Source: Bacillota bacterium
GTDB lineage: Bacteria; Bacillota; Clostridia; Acetivibrionales; JANLFN01
Direction of reading: 5' to 3'
NCBI GenBank assembly: GCA_023421675.1
Contig: JAEZTC010000020.1
Span: forward strand, 1 to 17,972
Length of the DNA stretch: 17,972 nucleotides
Under the pieces are notes generated by a model. That model was not told the origin of the DNA. It ran no database searches and saw only the letters and a list, made by a program, of their open reading frames with translations. This document shows positions 1 to 7,447 of this stretch, piece by piece. The position numbers were made by a program, and so were the translations under genes. Position 1 is the stretch's first letter. Each line of letters starts with the position of its first letter.

Positions 1-50
1 TGCTGTTTAAGGATGCTTATGATTTGTTCTTCGGTGAAATTCTTTCTCAT
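1..50 (-). CDS. IS3-family transposase OrfA, N-terminal fragment (runs off window)
   Basis: The minus strand reads MRKNFTEEQIISILKQ from an ATG at 50-48 and continues beyond the window edge. The FTEEQII.ILK start is the usual N terminus of the helix-turn-helix OrfA protein of IS3-family elements, which with OrfB makes the DDE transposase. A strong ribosome binding site (GGAGGGGAG) lies just upstream of the ATG at about 54-62. Only 16 codons are visible, so the family call rests on this short but characteristic start; subgroup and integrity are unknown. Confidence 0.75.
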   Translation of the reverse strand, partial: MRKNFTEEQIISILKQ

Positions 51-60
51 TTTTCTCCCC

Positions 61-88
61 TCCAGATAATGTTATTATATCATCTGGA
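61..88 (-). promoter_or_regulatory. Transposase promoter and 5' hairpin
   Basis: On the minus strand a TATAAT hexamer (plus positions 79-74) is preceded by TG plus one base, an extended -10 element. It sits in the loop of an inverted repeat whose arms are TCCAGAT (61-67) and ATCTGGA (82-88). The promoter-proximal part of the ribosome binding site overlaps one arm, so only transcripts reading in from outside would carry the whole hairpin. Confidence 0.4.
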
Positions 89-95
89 CTAATTT

Positions 96-620
96 ATGAA
101 ATGGTACAAATTTTCGGGAGAAGGTCATAACCATTTAAAGAATTTTCAACACAATGTTATCCTTAAAAACTTTAGAGACAAATTAAAGCATAAGCCACTT
201 AAATTTGCAGCCGAAATGTCTGATGAAGAAATGGATAATTGGCATCTACAGGAGATGTCAGCTTCCCAGGAAATTGACAGTTATCCTCCAGAGCATTTTG
301 GTCTCATTGCCCGTGGTTATTACCTTCCGCACACGCAGAGGAATGAAGCCTTTTACGAAGATGTTTATAAAAATGAAAAAGCCAGACAATCCGCTTTAAT
401 ATTTGGAAGTGATGAGGCTGAAAAAGATTATCTGACTGTTTATATTTTCTTTGAAGAAACCACAGAAACAATTGATGCTTTTGCAGGATTCGATTTGTTA
501 CGGCAACTGCTGATTTATAAAGGGGTAACACAAAAGGATATCGACCAACTGACACCGCGCTTTATTACATATGTCAGTTTATTAAACCTCGAAGGGAAAT
601 CGCCTGAAAATAAAGAATAA
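96..620 (+). pseudogene. Paralogue of the C-terminal domain of the following GNAT fusion, probably 5'-truncated by the IS
   Basis: The open frame encodes 174 residues. From about residue 14 it aligns along its whole length with residues 254-421 of the next gene product. Shared blocks include DKL.H.P.KF, NWH, PPE.FGL...GY.LPH..RNE, FEE(S/T), KG(V/I)TQ.DID and P.F..Y. No ribosome binding site precedes the ATG at 96, there is an in-frame stop at 90-92, and the first codons (MKWY) probably come from the IS end. I infer that a tandem duplicate of the downstream gene lost its GNAT half to the insertion. A short functional stand-alone protein is possible but lacks a visible start signal. The domain has no function I recognise. 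Confidence 0.6.
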
Positions 621-642
621 TATTAATCACCAAGGAGTTCAA

Positions 643-1908
643 ATGGAACATATAATCAAAAAATGTGCTATGGAAGACCTTAAAACACTTAAGGAAATTT
701 CATGTATGACTTACGATGAAACATTCAGGCACATGAATACAGCGGAAAATATGAAGGCTTACCTTGAAAAAGCCTTTGATTTGAATAAACTTAAAGAAGA
801 ATTATCAAACAACGCTTCATCTTTTTACCTTCTTTACGTTGATAATAAACTGGCTGGTTACATAAAAACAAATGATACTCAAGCGCAAACAGATGTTAAT
901 GATCCCGAATCACTGGAACTTGAAAGAATCTATGTATCAAAGGAATTTCAAGGTTTTGGGCTGGGCGGAGTACTGATAAAAAAAGCAATCAGTGAAGCCG
1001 AAGCTCTTGGCAAAAAATATATATGGCTGGGAGTATGGGAAAAAAACAATAAAGCTATTGAGTTTTATAAAAGAAACGGATTCTATATTACAGGCAGTCA
1101 CCCATTTTTCATGGGAGATGATGAGCAGATAGATTTAATTATGCGCAGGGATCTGAATAATCCTGCCCCGATAACTGTAGAACGCAGTGAAAACGGACAA
1201 ATTACCATAAGAGACGGTAATAATGTAAGCGCAGTTTCCCCAATGGTTACAACTTCCGATGAACAGAACAACTCTCGTTTTACAGAATGGGCTGAAAGCT
1301 GTGCAAAGCTGGTAAAAACAAACTCACATACAATTTCAGAAACAGAGCAGTTCTTTTTAACTCTATGTGATGTAATACCCCTTGAACCTGCCAGCATACA
1401 TATTGAAAACTTTAAATTCAACATAGTATTAAGCTACTTTAAGGATAAGCTTGAACACCAGCCGCCGAAATTTTCATTTGACATGACTGATAAAGAAATA
1501 GAAAATTGGCATAGGGAAGACAGGGCAATGCGGGAAGAAATCCTGAACTCGCCGCCTGAACGTTTTGGACTGGTTATGCATGGGTATCACCTGCCGCACA
1601 GCCATCGGAATGAGGAAATCTATGAAAATACTAAAAGGTTGTGTGAAAAATATCAGACTATGCATGCAAAGGAACTATTGGAAAAACACCCCCCTGCACC
1701 ACCTATTGAGGTTAAGAATCTTGATATTTATTTCTTATTTGAGGAAAGTACTGGGTATTTGCAATGCTGTGGCGGCGGACAGGATATATACCAGAAATTA
1801 ATATTGTTTAAGGGCATTACACAAGATGATATTGATAAAAGCAGCCCTCAGTTCCTCTCGTATATAACCGTGCTTCGGGATACCGGAATGCTGCCGGACA
1901 TTCAGTAA
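643..1908 (+). CDS. PaiA-like GNAT N-acetyltransferase fused to an uncharacterised C-terminal domain
   Basis: The 421-residue product starts at an ATG with AAGGAG seven bases upstream. Residues 1-170 are a GNAT acetyltransferase close to the PaiA type, which acetylates polyamines with acetyl-CoA. They show the N-terminal pattern ENMKAYLEKAF, the acetyl-CoA motif A (LERIYVSKEFQGFGLG, residues 93-108) and the motif B region WLGVWEKNNKAIEFYKRNGF at 128-147. The family usually ends near residue 170. Here a linker (about 171-250) leads to a second domain (about 254-421) containing GYHLPHSHRNE and KGITQDDID, also found alone in the fragment just upstream. The acetyltransferase call is firm; substrate and second-domain function are unknown. 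The fusion suggests the extra domain recognises a substrate or partner (inference). Confidence 0.85.
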   Translation: MEHIIKKCAMEDLKTLKEISCMTYDETFRHMNTAENMKAYLEKAFDLNKLKEELSNNASSFYLLYVDNKLAGYIKTNDTQAQTDVNDPESLELERIYVSKEFQGFGLGGVLIKKAISEAEALGKKYIWLGVWEKNNKAIEFYKRNGFYITGSHPFFMGDDEQIDLIMRRDLNNPAPITVERSENGQITIRDGNNVSAVSPMVTTSDEQNNSRFTEWAESCAKLVKTNSHTISETEQFFLTLCDVIPLEPASIHIENFKFNIVLSYFKDKLEHQPPKFSFDMTDKEIENWHREDRAMREEILNSPPERFGLVMHGYHLPHSHRNEEIYENTKRLCEKYQTMHAKELLEKHPPAPPIEVKNLDIYFLFEESTGYLQCCGGGQDIYQKLILFKGITQDDIDKSSPQFLSYITVLRDTGMLPDIQ

Positions 1909-1918
1909 GACTTATAGT

Positions 1919-2209
1919 TTATCCAATATAAACTGTTGTATATCCAAAAATGTAATGTACATGTCCGTCATTTATTGTAGTTGCTGCCTGATAATAATGC
2001 GTATGGCCTCTTCCTATTTGTATTTCAGGGCTTGTATATAAGGAATAACGGTGTACGTGTCCATCCTCAAAAGTTGTTACTCCAGCCATGCTATGCCTAT
2101 GACCCCTTACATCAGCATCAATACTGGTAATTCCCGCGTATCTGTGTATATGACCATCATTAAAGGTGGTTACACCTCTGAAATTGTGACTGTGTGGTTC
2201 ATTTGGCAT
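1919..2209 (-). CDS. YmaF-family small histidine-rich protein
   Basis: This is a 96-residue protein made of repeated units of the form GVTTF.DGH.H, with six H-x-H pairs (HSH, HIH, HRH, HVH, HTH, HVH). The pattern matches the Bacillus YmaF family, of unknown function. The regularly spaced H-x-H pairs suggest metal binding on a small beta-repeat fold (inference). The ATG at 2209 is chosen over the GTG at 2218 because GAGGTG at about 2221-2216 gives proper spacing to the ATG and overlaps the GTG. The gene converges on the GNAT fusion, with ten bases between the stops, and is divergent from the DUF2461 gene. No signal peptide is present. Confidence 0.8.
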   Translation of the reverse strand: MPNEPHSHNFRGVTTFNDGHIHRYAGITSIDADVRGHRHSMAGVTTFEDGHVHRYSLYTSPEIQIGRGHTHYYQAATTINDGHVHYIFGYTTVYIG

Positions 2210-2316
2210 ATTATTCACCTCAATAACATATTATGTAAACCACAATAAAAAGGTTACATACCCTTTCCCTTCCACTTGATAAAAAAATAAATATCTGTCA
2301 GAATAAATTTAAATAT

Positions 2317-2336
2317 GATGATAATTGATGATAATT
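2317..2336 (+). repeat. Tandem 10-bp direct repeat in the 5' region of the DUF2461 gene
   Basis: GATGATAATT occurs twice in direct succession immediately before the ribosome binding site of the next gene. It could be replication slippage or a small regulatory repeat. The 140-bp divergent spacer around it shows no promoter pair I would call with confidence; TTGATA at 2276-2281 is the best -35 candidate but has no good partner. Confidence 0.5.
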
Positions 2337-2349
2337 CGGGAGGCTTAGT

Positions 2350-3027
2350 ATGGGTTTTAGCGGATTTACACCTGATGCACTGAAATTCCTTTTTGAAAAC
2401 AGACTTAATAACAGCAAGGATTGGTACGACAGTCACAAGGCTGACTACAAAAGATTAGTATACAATCCATTTGTTGAACTTATAACAGAATTGGCCCCAG
2501 CAATGACTGAAATAGACAGCAGTATTATAACAATTCCTTCTAAACTTATTTCGAGGGTACGCAGGGATACACGTTTTTCAAAGGATAAAACACTATACAG
2601 GGATAATGCCTGGCTGGTATTCCTCCGTGATAAGTCCATAATGGCTACCTCGCCCTGCTTCTGGTTTGAAATCACTCAGAAGGGTTCCAGTTACGGAGTA
2701 GGCTATTACGGGGCCGAGCCTGCATCAATGGCCAGGATGCGTGAAATAATCGTAAATAGGTATCCGGTATTCATGGAAGCACTAAGATGCTATGAATCTC
2801 AGGATAAGTTTGTTATTGGCGGAGACATGTATAAAAGAAGCAAGTTTCCAGACCAGCCGGAAAACATAAAACAGTGGCTGGACAGGAAAAATATGTTCTT
2901 TGAGTGTACCCAGACCGATTTCAAGCTCGCATTTTCACAGAATTTACCCAATGTATTGAGAGAAGGCTTCAAGACTCTGAAACCGATATATGATCTTCTG
3001 TGCTTCGTTGAATGCTCAGACATTTAA
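2350..3027 (+). CDS. DUF2461 (TIGR02453) family protein
   Basis: The 225-residue protein has the features of the DUF2461 family: an N-terminal GF.PDALKFLFEN...KDWYDSHKADY block, the central R..RDTRFSKDKTLYRDN motif (residues about 69-86), and FWFEI......GVGYYG (residues about 103-122). Length is typical. The start is fixed by CGGGAGG six bases before the ATG. The family is widespread and biochemically uncharacterised, so no reaction can be assigned. It stands alone: divergent from the YmaF-like gene and separated by 138 bp, without a visible terminator, from the secreted-protein gene downstream. Confidence 0.85.
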   Translation: MGFSGFTPDALKFLFENRLNNSKDWYDSHKADYKRLVYNPFVELITELAPAMTEIDSSIITIPSKLISRVRRDTRFSKDKTLYRDNAWLVFLRDKSIMATSPCFWFEITQKGSSYGVGYYGAEPASMARMREIIVNRYPVFMEALRCYESQDKFVIGGDMYKRSKFPDQPENIKQWLDRKNMFFECTQTDFKLAFSQNLPNVLREGFKTLKPIYDLLCFVECSDI

Positions 3028-3165
3028 CCAATACTTTAATACGGCAAAAATACAAAAACCGACAAAAAATAACAACCTCAAGAATAAATTTATACAAGAT
3101 ATTATATTGTAACTCGGATTGAATTATATAATAATTTTTTATATAAATTTTAGGGAGGATGTTTT

Positions 3166-4101
3166 ATGAAGAATTTAAGTAAATTCACTGCTTTTCTGAT
3201 GATAGTTGGCATACTATCAGTGAATTTAGCTTTTGCTGCACCTAGTGAAAAACGTATTGATATTTCGAAAAAAAGTTACGTGACAGTAACAAATGTAACA
3301 AGCTCACAAGAAGTTGATTCTGATTGGATACTTACTGCAAATTCGCCTGTAAAGATCACTTTTAATGGGGACAATTTGGCTTGGGAAGAAATAAGCTATT
3401 CAAAGACAGTAGAACAGGAAGATCCCTCAGATATCACTTTTGATGTAAAGAAATACACTCTTCCTTATTCTGATGACACCACAAAAGTATATGATGAGCG
3501 CATTGAGAAATCCGATGATATACCTCTGTATGTATCCGGCAACTATGCTACTTTAACCGCTCCTGGATATTATTATGTAATTGTTGGACCTGAAGCAGTA
3601 TCTCCAACAGTTATAATTATTAATATAGTCGGCAACACTTCCAGTGTTACCCCACCTTCAGCACCAAAAACGGCATCTGCATCCGCTACATCATCCAAGG
3701 TTTTGGTAAATGGCAAAGCAGTATCTTTTGAAGCTTATGCTATCAACGGAAACAATTACTTCAAACTTCGCGATGTTGCAATGGCAATAAACAATACAGA
3801 CAAGAATTTCGAGGTTAGCTGGGACGGCGCAAAAAATGCGATAAACCTTATTTCCAGCAAGCCATATACAGTAGCAGGCGGAGAGTTAAAGGTATCAGGT
3901 AAAAAAACTTCACAAACGGCAACCTTATCAACCTCAAAAATATATATGGATGGTGAAGAAATAAGCCTGACAGCTTATACTATTGGCGGAAGTAATTATT
4001 TCAAACTCAGGGACTTAGCAAATGTAATTGATTTTGGTGTAGTATGGGATGGAAATACAAACACAATAGGAATTGATACATCAATAGAATATAATGATTA
4101 A
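3166..4101 (+). CDS. Secreted protein with two copper-amine-oxidase-N-terminal-like repeats
   Basis: The 311-residue precursor starts at an ATG preceded by GGGAGG. Residues 1-24 form a Sec signal peptide ending in AFA, with cleavage likely around A24/A25. Residues about 30-155 form a beta-rich region I cannot place. A Ser/Thr/Pro/Ala linker (about 157-177) follows, then two tandem repeats (about 178-230 and 258-305) with the signature NYFKLRD(V/L)A and V.WDG..N.I. These match the copper amine oxidase N-terminal-like family (PF07833) found on many clostridial and Paenibacillus surface proteins. In this family the name does not imply oxidase activity; no catalytic domain is present. The role is probably extracellular or wall-associated. 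An intrinsic terminator lies directly downstream. Confidence 0.85.
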   Translation: MKNLSKFTAFLMIVGILSVNLAFAAPSEKRIDISKKSYVTVTNVTSSQEVDSDWILTANSPVKITFNGDNLAWEEISYSKTVEQEDPSDITFDVKKYTLPYSDDTTKVYDERIEKSDDIPLYVSGNYATLTAPGYYYVIVGPEAVSPTVIIINIVGNTSSVTPPSAPKTASASATSSKVLVNGKAVSFEAYAINGNNYFKLRDVAMAINNTDKNFEVSWDGAKNAINLISSKPYTVAGGELKVSGKKTSQTATLSTSKIYMDGEEISLTAYTIGGSNYFKLRDLANVIDFGVVWDGNTNTIGIDTSIEYND

Positions 4102-4120
4102 CAAAAGTTAATAAATACGG

Positions 4121-4162
4121 CGGCACATGTAAATTTGATACATGTGCCGTTTATTTTATTTC
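4121..4162 (+). terminator. Rho-independent terminator after the secreted-protein gene
   Basis: A perfect 11-bp stem, CGGCACATGTA (4121-4131) with TACATGTGCCG (4139-4149), closes a seven-base loop and is followed by a T-rich run. It lies 20 bases after the stop codon. In the reverse direction the T tract is poor, so it probably serves mainly the rightward gene. Confidence 0.9.
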
Positions 4163-4198
4163 TGAATTCATACACAATCAAATAATTTATATAGAATT

Positions 4199-4213
4199 TG
4201 CCCCTTACGGGCA
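4199..4213 (-). terminator. Weak hairpin after the leftward serine hydrolase gene
   Basis: The minus strand carries TGCCC and GGGCA arms (plus positions 4213-4209 and 4203-4199) around a five-base loop, starting six bases beyond the stop codon and followed by AT-rich sequence without a clean T tract. It may help terminate leftward transcription before the stronger hairpin at 4121-4149. Confidence 0.35.
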
Positions 4214-4218
4214 TTTCC

Positions 4219-5883
4219 TTATTTAACCTTTTTCATTTTAAATTCCTGACCGGCCTGTTTAAGGACTGCACCAGTAACACCTCCGCTGCCGTCCTTAACA
4301 AATTCAATCTGGGCATCAACTACTTTATAAAAGAAACTTGACTCGGATTCCGGAAAGATTTCAAATTTCTGCTGTCCGGTAATCTGTGCAAAAATCTTGT
4401 CCCCCTCTGTCGTAACTGTCATTGTAAAACCTGCAACAGCGTTATACTGCCCTACATACTTATAATAAATTTTAGGGTCTCCCTTTATTTCCTTTCTTAA
4501 TTCTGTTTCCGCGTTAATTTTATCTGCAGTGATTTTTTGTCCATTCTGATTAAACACCAGGCTCTTTATCAATCCTTCGCTGTCTTTAACAAAAGTAATG
4601 TGTGCATCAACCTTCTTATAGAAAAATTCGGTATCTGATTTCGGGAATATTTCTACCTTTCCCTGTCCTGTAAGCTGTGCATAAAAATTTTTATTATCTC
4701 TGGAAATTATTATTTTCAATCCCTGATCAGACTGGTACGTCCCGGTGTAATTTCCATAGTCCTTAGAGTTAATACTTGTTTCCTTTAACTCTTCAGGAAC
4801 ACTGTAGTTTTCACCAAGTACGATATTTCTCAAGGTATTTTTAACTGTTGTTAAGTCTGAATAACCCTTATTGCTTAGAATAATTACATTTAGTTTTTTA
4901 TCAAAATCTACTGACATCATAGATGTGAACCCAACAGTATTACCTCCATGATGTATTTCTCCTGTGCCACTTTCCGGAACAAACCATCCATAACCATAAA
5001 AGCCATCTGCCAGAGTATTTTCATAAGGCTTAAATATCTGATCCATGGTTTTTTTGCTTACAAGTTTTTCTGAACTTAACGCGTCAGCCCATTTTGATAA
5101 ATCATCTATGGTGGAATACATGAAACCAGCTCCAAATGCTACCTTTAGCAGGGTTTCATCACCGGTTGGCTGAACCTCGAGATAACCCGTATAACCATTG
5201 GAATCAAACATTTTGACTCCATTTTTATAGCAAACACCTGTATTATTCATTTTAAGAGGAGTAAAAATATTCTGGGTTAAATAATTTTCAAGACTTATAC
5301 CGCTTACCTTTTCAACTATATAACCAAGCAGAATATACCCTGAGTTACTATAACTCCATCTGCTTCCCGGTTCAAAATCCAAAGGTGCATTTTTAAATAT
5401 GTTAATACAATCTTCAGTCTTTATATCTTCGGTTTTAAATGCAGTAATATCTGAAGCACTTGGGAAATTCGGTATCCCTGATGTATGGGTCAATAAATTA
5501 TAAATAGTAATTTTATCACCGTTAGGGTAATCAGAGATATATTTGGAAAGCTTGTCCTTAACATCCAACTTCCCTTTTTCCTGAAGCTGCATAACTGCCA
5601 TTGCCGTAAACTGCTTAGTTACAGATCCAATGGGAAATTTAGTACTATTCTTGTTTTTTATGTTTTTTTCTACATCCGACATTCCATATGCTGTCCTGAC
5701 TAATATCTGCCCATCCTTCTCAATAAGAACATCACCTTGAAAATTCCTGTACTTTTCCATGGCATTCAGGTATTTATTTAAACCCGCTTCAATTTTGTTG
5801 CTACCCACTGCATGGGAGCAAGCTGTAAGGGTGAGAACAAGCAAACACATACAAAGAGCTATTGTCAGAAGTCTTTTATACAT
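4219..5883 (-). CDS. Serine beta-lactamase-like (class C/PBP4*-type) lipoprotein with duplicated C-terminal domain
   Basis: The 554-residue precursor has a lipoprotein signal with lipobox LTAC (residues 19-22), so it should be anchored outside the membrane. Residues about 33-350 are a beta-lactamase/D-alanyl-D-alanine-peptidase-fold serine hydrolase, with nucleophile motif SVTK (87-90), YSN (178-180) and HHGG (311-314), plus LLTHTSGIP at 130-138. After it come two copies of an 80-90 residue domain (about 376-455 and 472-554), each with Y.G.Y, (A/)Q(L/I)TGQ.K.EIFP.S, FFYK.VDA.I.FVKD and Q.GQ. They resemble the DUF3471-like tail of such hydrolases, where one copy is more usual. The substrate (peptidoglycan peptide, ester or antibiotic) cannot be told from sequence. 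AAGGA precedes the ATG; transcription is divergent from the TetR operon. Confidence 0.85.
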   Translation of the reverse strand: MYKRLLTIALCMCLLVLTLTACSHAVGSNKIEAGLNKYLNAMEKYRNFQGDVLIEKDGQILVRTAYGMSDVEKNIKNKNSTKFPIGSVTKQFTAMAVMQLQEKGKLDVKDKLSKYISDYPNGDKITIYNLLTHTSGIPNFPSASDITAFKTEDIKTEDCINIFKNAPLDFEPGSRWSYSNSGYILLGYIVEKVSGISLENYLTQNIFTPLKMNNTGVCYKNGVKMFDSNGYTGYLEVQPTGDETLLKVAFGAGFMYSTIDDLSKWADALSSEKLVSKKTMDQIFKPYENTLADGFYGYGWFVPESGTGEIHHGGNTVGFTSMMSVDFDKKLNVIILSNKGYSDLTTVKNTLRNIVLGENYSVPEELKETSINSKDYGNYTGTYQSDQGLKIIISRDNKNFYAQLTGQGKVEIFPKSDTEFFYKKVDAHITFVKDSEGLIKSLVFNQNGQKITADKINAETELRKEIKGDPKIYYKYVGQYNAVAGFTMTVTTEGDKIFAQITGQQKFEIFPESESSFFYKVVDAQIEFVKDGSGGVTGAVLKQAGQEFKMKKVK

Positions 5884-5909
5884 TTAAACACATCCTTTTT
5901 TAGGTTTAT

Positions 5910-5938
5910 ACCATATGCGCAATTATTAACTAAATAAT
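5910..5938 (-). promoter_or_regulatory. Possible promoter of the serine hydrolase gene
   Basis: On the minus strand TTAGTT is followed after 17 bases by TATAAA, which ends about 25 bases upstream of the ATG at 5883. The -35 match is poor, and other AT-rich hexamers nearby could serve instead. Confidence 0.3.
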
Positions 5939-6028
5939 ATAATTATACGATTAAAATATATATTTAGAAATAGAAACAAATAATGGTAGTGAATAAAAGC
6001 AAGCACTAATTAATAATTTTATTCTTTA

Positions 6029-6057
6029 TTGACTTTAAATTATTATGGCCATATAAT
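6029..6057 (+). promoter_or_regulatory. Promoter of the TetR-ABC operon
   Basis: TTGACT (6029-6034) and a perfect TATAAT (6052-6057) are separated by 17 bases, a near-consensus sigma-A promoter. The predicted start point, about 6064, falls just before the palindromic operator at 6069-6101. Confidence 0.8.
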
Positions 6058-6068
6058 AATCACAAAGA

Positions 6069-6101
6069 ACATATGACTAAATATATTATTTGGTCATATG
6101 T
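6069..6101 (+). promoter_or_regulatory. 33-bp palindromic operator, probable TetR-family binding site
   Basis: Perfect nine-base arms ACATATGAC (6069-6077) and GTCATATGT (6093-6101) continue inward so that 14 of 16 positions are symmetric about base 6085. It sits directly downstream of the promoter and immediately upstream of the regulator's ribosome binding site (6107-6111). Bound regulator would block transcription of its own operon. The assignment to this regulator comes from position and symmetry. Confidence 0.75.
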
Positions 6102-6118
6102 TATGCGGAGGATTACAT

Positions 6119-6718
6119 ATGCCAAAGGGTTTTACAGAACATGAGAAAGAAATAATACATGCAAAGCTCCTCGAAAAGGGTAAGGAATTTTTAATGGTTT
6201 ATGGTATTAAAAAGACCAGTGTGGAGGACTTGACGAGAGCTGCCGGTATATCAAAAGGATCTTTTTATGTTTTTTACAATACCAAAGAAGAATTGTTCTT
6301 TGAGGTTTTGGAAGAGCTTGAGAAGGAAATAAAGGGCAAGCTTCTGCAGGAAATCTTTAAGCCGGGATTACCCCCTAAGGAAAGCTTTAAGACAGTTCTG
6401 AAACAACTTATATTATCCTTTGATCAGAATCCCGCTTTCAAAATATTTAATAATGAAGAACTGGAGTATATGATAAGGAAACTCCCTCCTGAATTGGTCC
6501 AGCAGCATATGAGTAAAGATGATGATACTGTAACCGAACTGTATAAGAGTTTTAATAAGGCCGGTGTTTTCATTGATCGGGATCCAAAGGTTGTTTCAGG
6601 CATTTTAAGGGCTCTTGCATTTACAGTATTTCACAAAAAAGATATTGGAGAAGAAATTTACCCTGAAGTTATTTCAGTATATATAGATCTGGTCACAGAT
6701 TATCTGGTAAAAGAGTAG
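6119..6718 (+). CDS. TetR/AcrR-family transcriptional regulator
   Basis: The 199-residue protein has an N-terminal TetR DNA-binding domain with helix-turn-helix at about residues 33-53 (TSVEDLTRAAGISKGSFYVFY), then KEELF, and a divergent helical ligand-binding C-terminal domain. The start at 6119 is chosen because GGAGG at 6107-6111 gives seven-base spacing; the ATG at 6098 would lie inside the operator palindrome without a ribosome binding site. It is first in an operon with an ABC ATPase and permease, 30 bases before the ATPase start, so it probably represses its own operon until an exported compound binds. The inducer is unknown. Confidence 0.9.
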   Translation: MPKGFTEHEKEIIHAKLLEKGKEFLMVYGIKKTSVEDLTRAAGISKGSFYVFYNTKEELFFEVLEELEKEIKGKLLQEIFKPGLPPKESFKTVLKQLILSFDQNPAFKIFNNEELEYMIRKLPPELVQQHMSKDDDTVTELYKSFNKAGVFIDRDPKVVSGILRALAFTVFHKKDIGEEIYPEVISVYIDLVTDYLVKE

Positions 6719-6748
6719 CGAAAACCAATTTTAAGAGGGGTGTTTATT

Positions 6749-7447
6749 ATGTTTTTGGATATAAAAAATGTTGATAAGATATACAAATCAGGAAACACGG
6801 AATTTAAAGCACTGAATAATGCAAACATGTCACTGGAACAAGGTCAGATAGGAATAATATTAGGTCCTTCAGGTTCAGGCAAATCCACCCTTCTTAATAT
6901 TATCGGTGGTGTAGATCTTGCAGACGGCGGAAATGTTTATATAGACGGAACTGATATTACAAAGCTCAACGATAATCAATTAACTGATTACAGGCGTGAA
7001 AGCATAGGATTTGTATTTCAGTTTTATAATCTGATACCTAACCTGACTGTTGGAGAAAATGTAGAGGTGTCCGCAAATATAAGTCCAAATCCCATGAACA
7101 TAGATGATATACTTGATGCTGTAGGTATTAGGGATTTAAAAAACAGGTTTCCAAGGGAATTGAGCGGCGGTCAGCAGCAAAGAGTCTCAATAGCAAGAGC
7201 TCTGGTTAAAAACCCCAAGCTTCTGCTCTGCGATGAGCCTACGGGAGCACTAGATTATACCACATCACGAGATATCTTAAAACTTATTTCAGATGTTAAT
7301 TCTAAATTTAATACAACCATTTTGATTATAACCCATAACAGTGCAATATCGGTAATGGCTCACAGGGTTATCAGGCTCAGAAGCGGAGAAATCGTTGAGA
7401 ACCGGGTAAACGAGAACGTTATGCCTGCAGAAAGGGTTGAATGGTAA
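6749..7447 (+). CDS. ABC transporter ATP-binding protein (MacB/LolD type)
   Basis: The 232-residue ATPase has Walker A GPSGSGKST (39-47), Q-loop Q91, signature LSGGQQQR (138-145), Walker B LLLCDEP (158-164) with catalytic E163, a D-loop (GALD) and switch histidine H196. It belongs to the group that pairs with FtsX-type permeases for export or lipid/peptide removal. The ATG at 6749 is preferred over the GTG at 6740 because AGAGGGG (6734-6740) is its ribosome binding site and overlaps the GTG. Its last codons overlap the start of the permease gene, indicating translational coupling. Confidence 0.93.
   Translation: MFLDIKNVDKIYKSGNTEFKALNNANMSLEQGQIGIILGPSGSGKSTLLNIIGGVDLADGGNVYIDGTDITKLNDNQLTDYRRESIGFVFQFYNLIPNLTVGENVEVSANISPNPMNIDDILDAVGIRDLKNRFPRELSGGQQQRVSIARALVKNPKLLLCDEPTGALDYTTSRDILKLISDVNSKFNTTILIITHNSAISVMAHRVIRLRSGEIVENRVNENVMPAERVEW

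Larger units (their letters stand above)
1..108 (-). mobile_element. End of an IS3-like insertion sequence (boundary approximate)
   Basis: This is the transposase start plus its upstream region. IS3 elements normally begin with TG; the nearest candidate on the minus strand is TGTACC at 108-103, which would put the element edge near 108. That boundary is inferred. The other end is outside the window, so no terminal inverted repeat or target duplication can be compared. If correct, the ATG at 96 lies within the IS end. Confidence 0.5.

Noticed and set aside
3166..4101. Functional link between the copper-amine-oxidase-like repeats and the copper operon
   Set aside because: The family name is historical; the repeats carry no copper ligands or catalytic domain here, and the genes are 9 kb apart without a shared operator.
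4121..4149. Bidirectional terminator for the convergent pair at 4.1-4.2 kb
   Set aside because: The stem is good, but the minus-strand side lacks a T tract, so only rightward termination is called with confidence.
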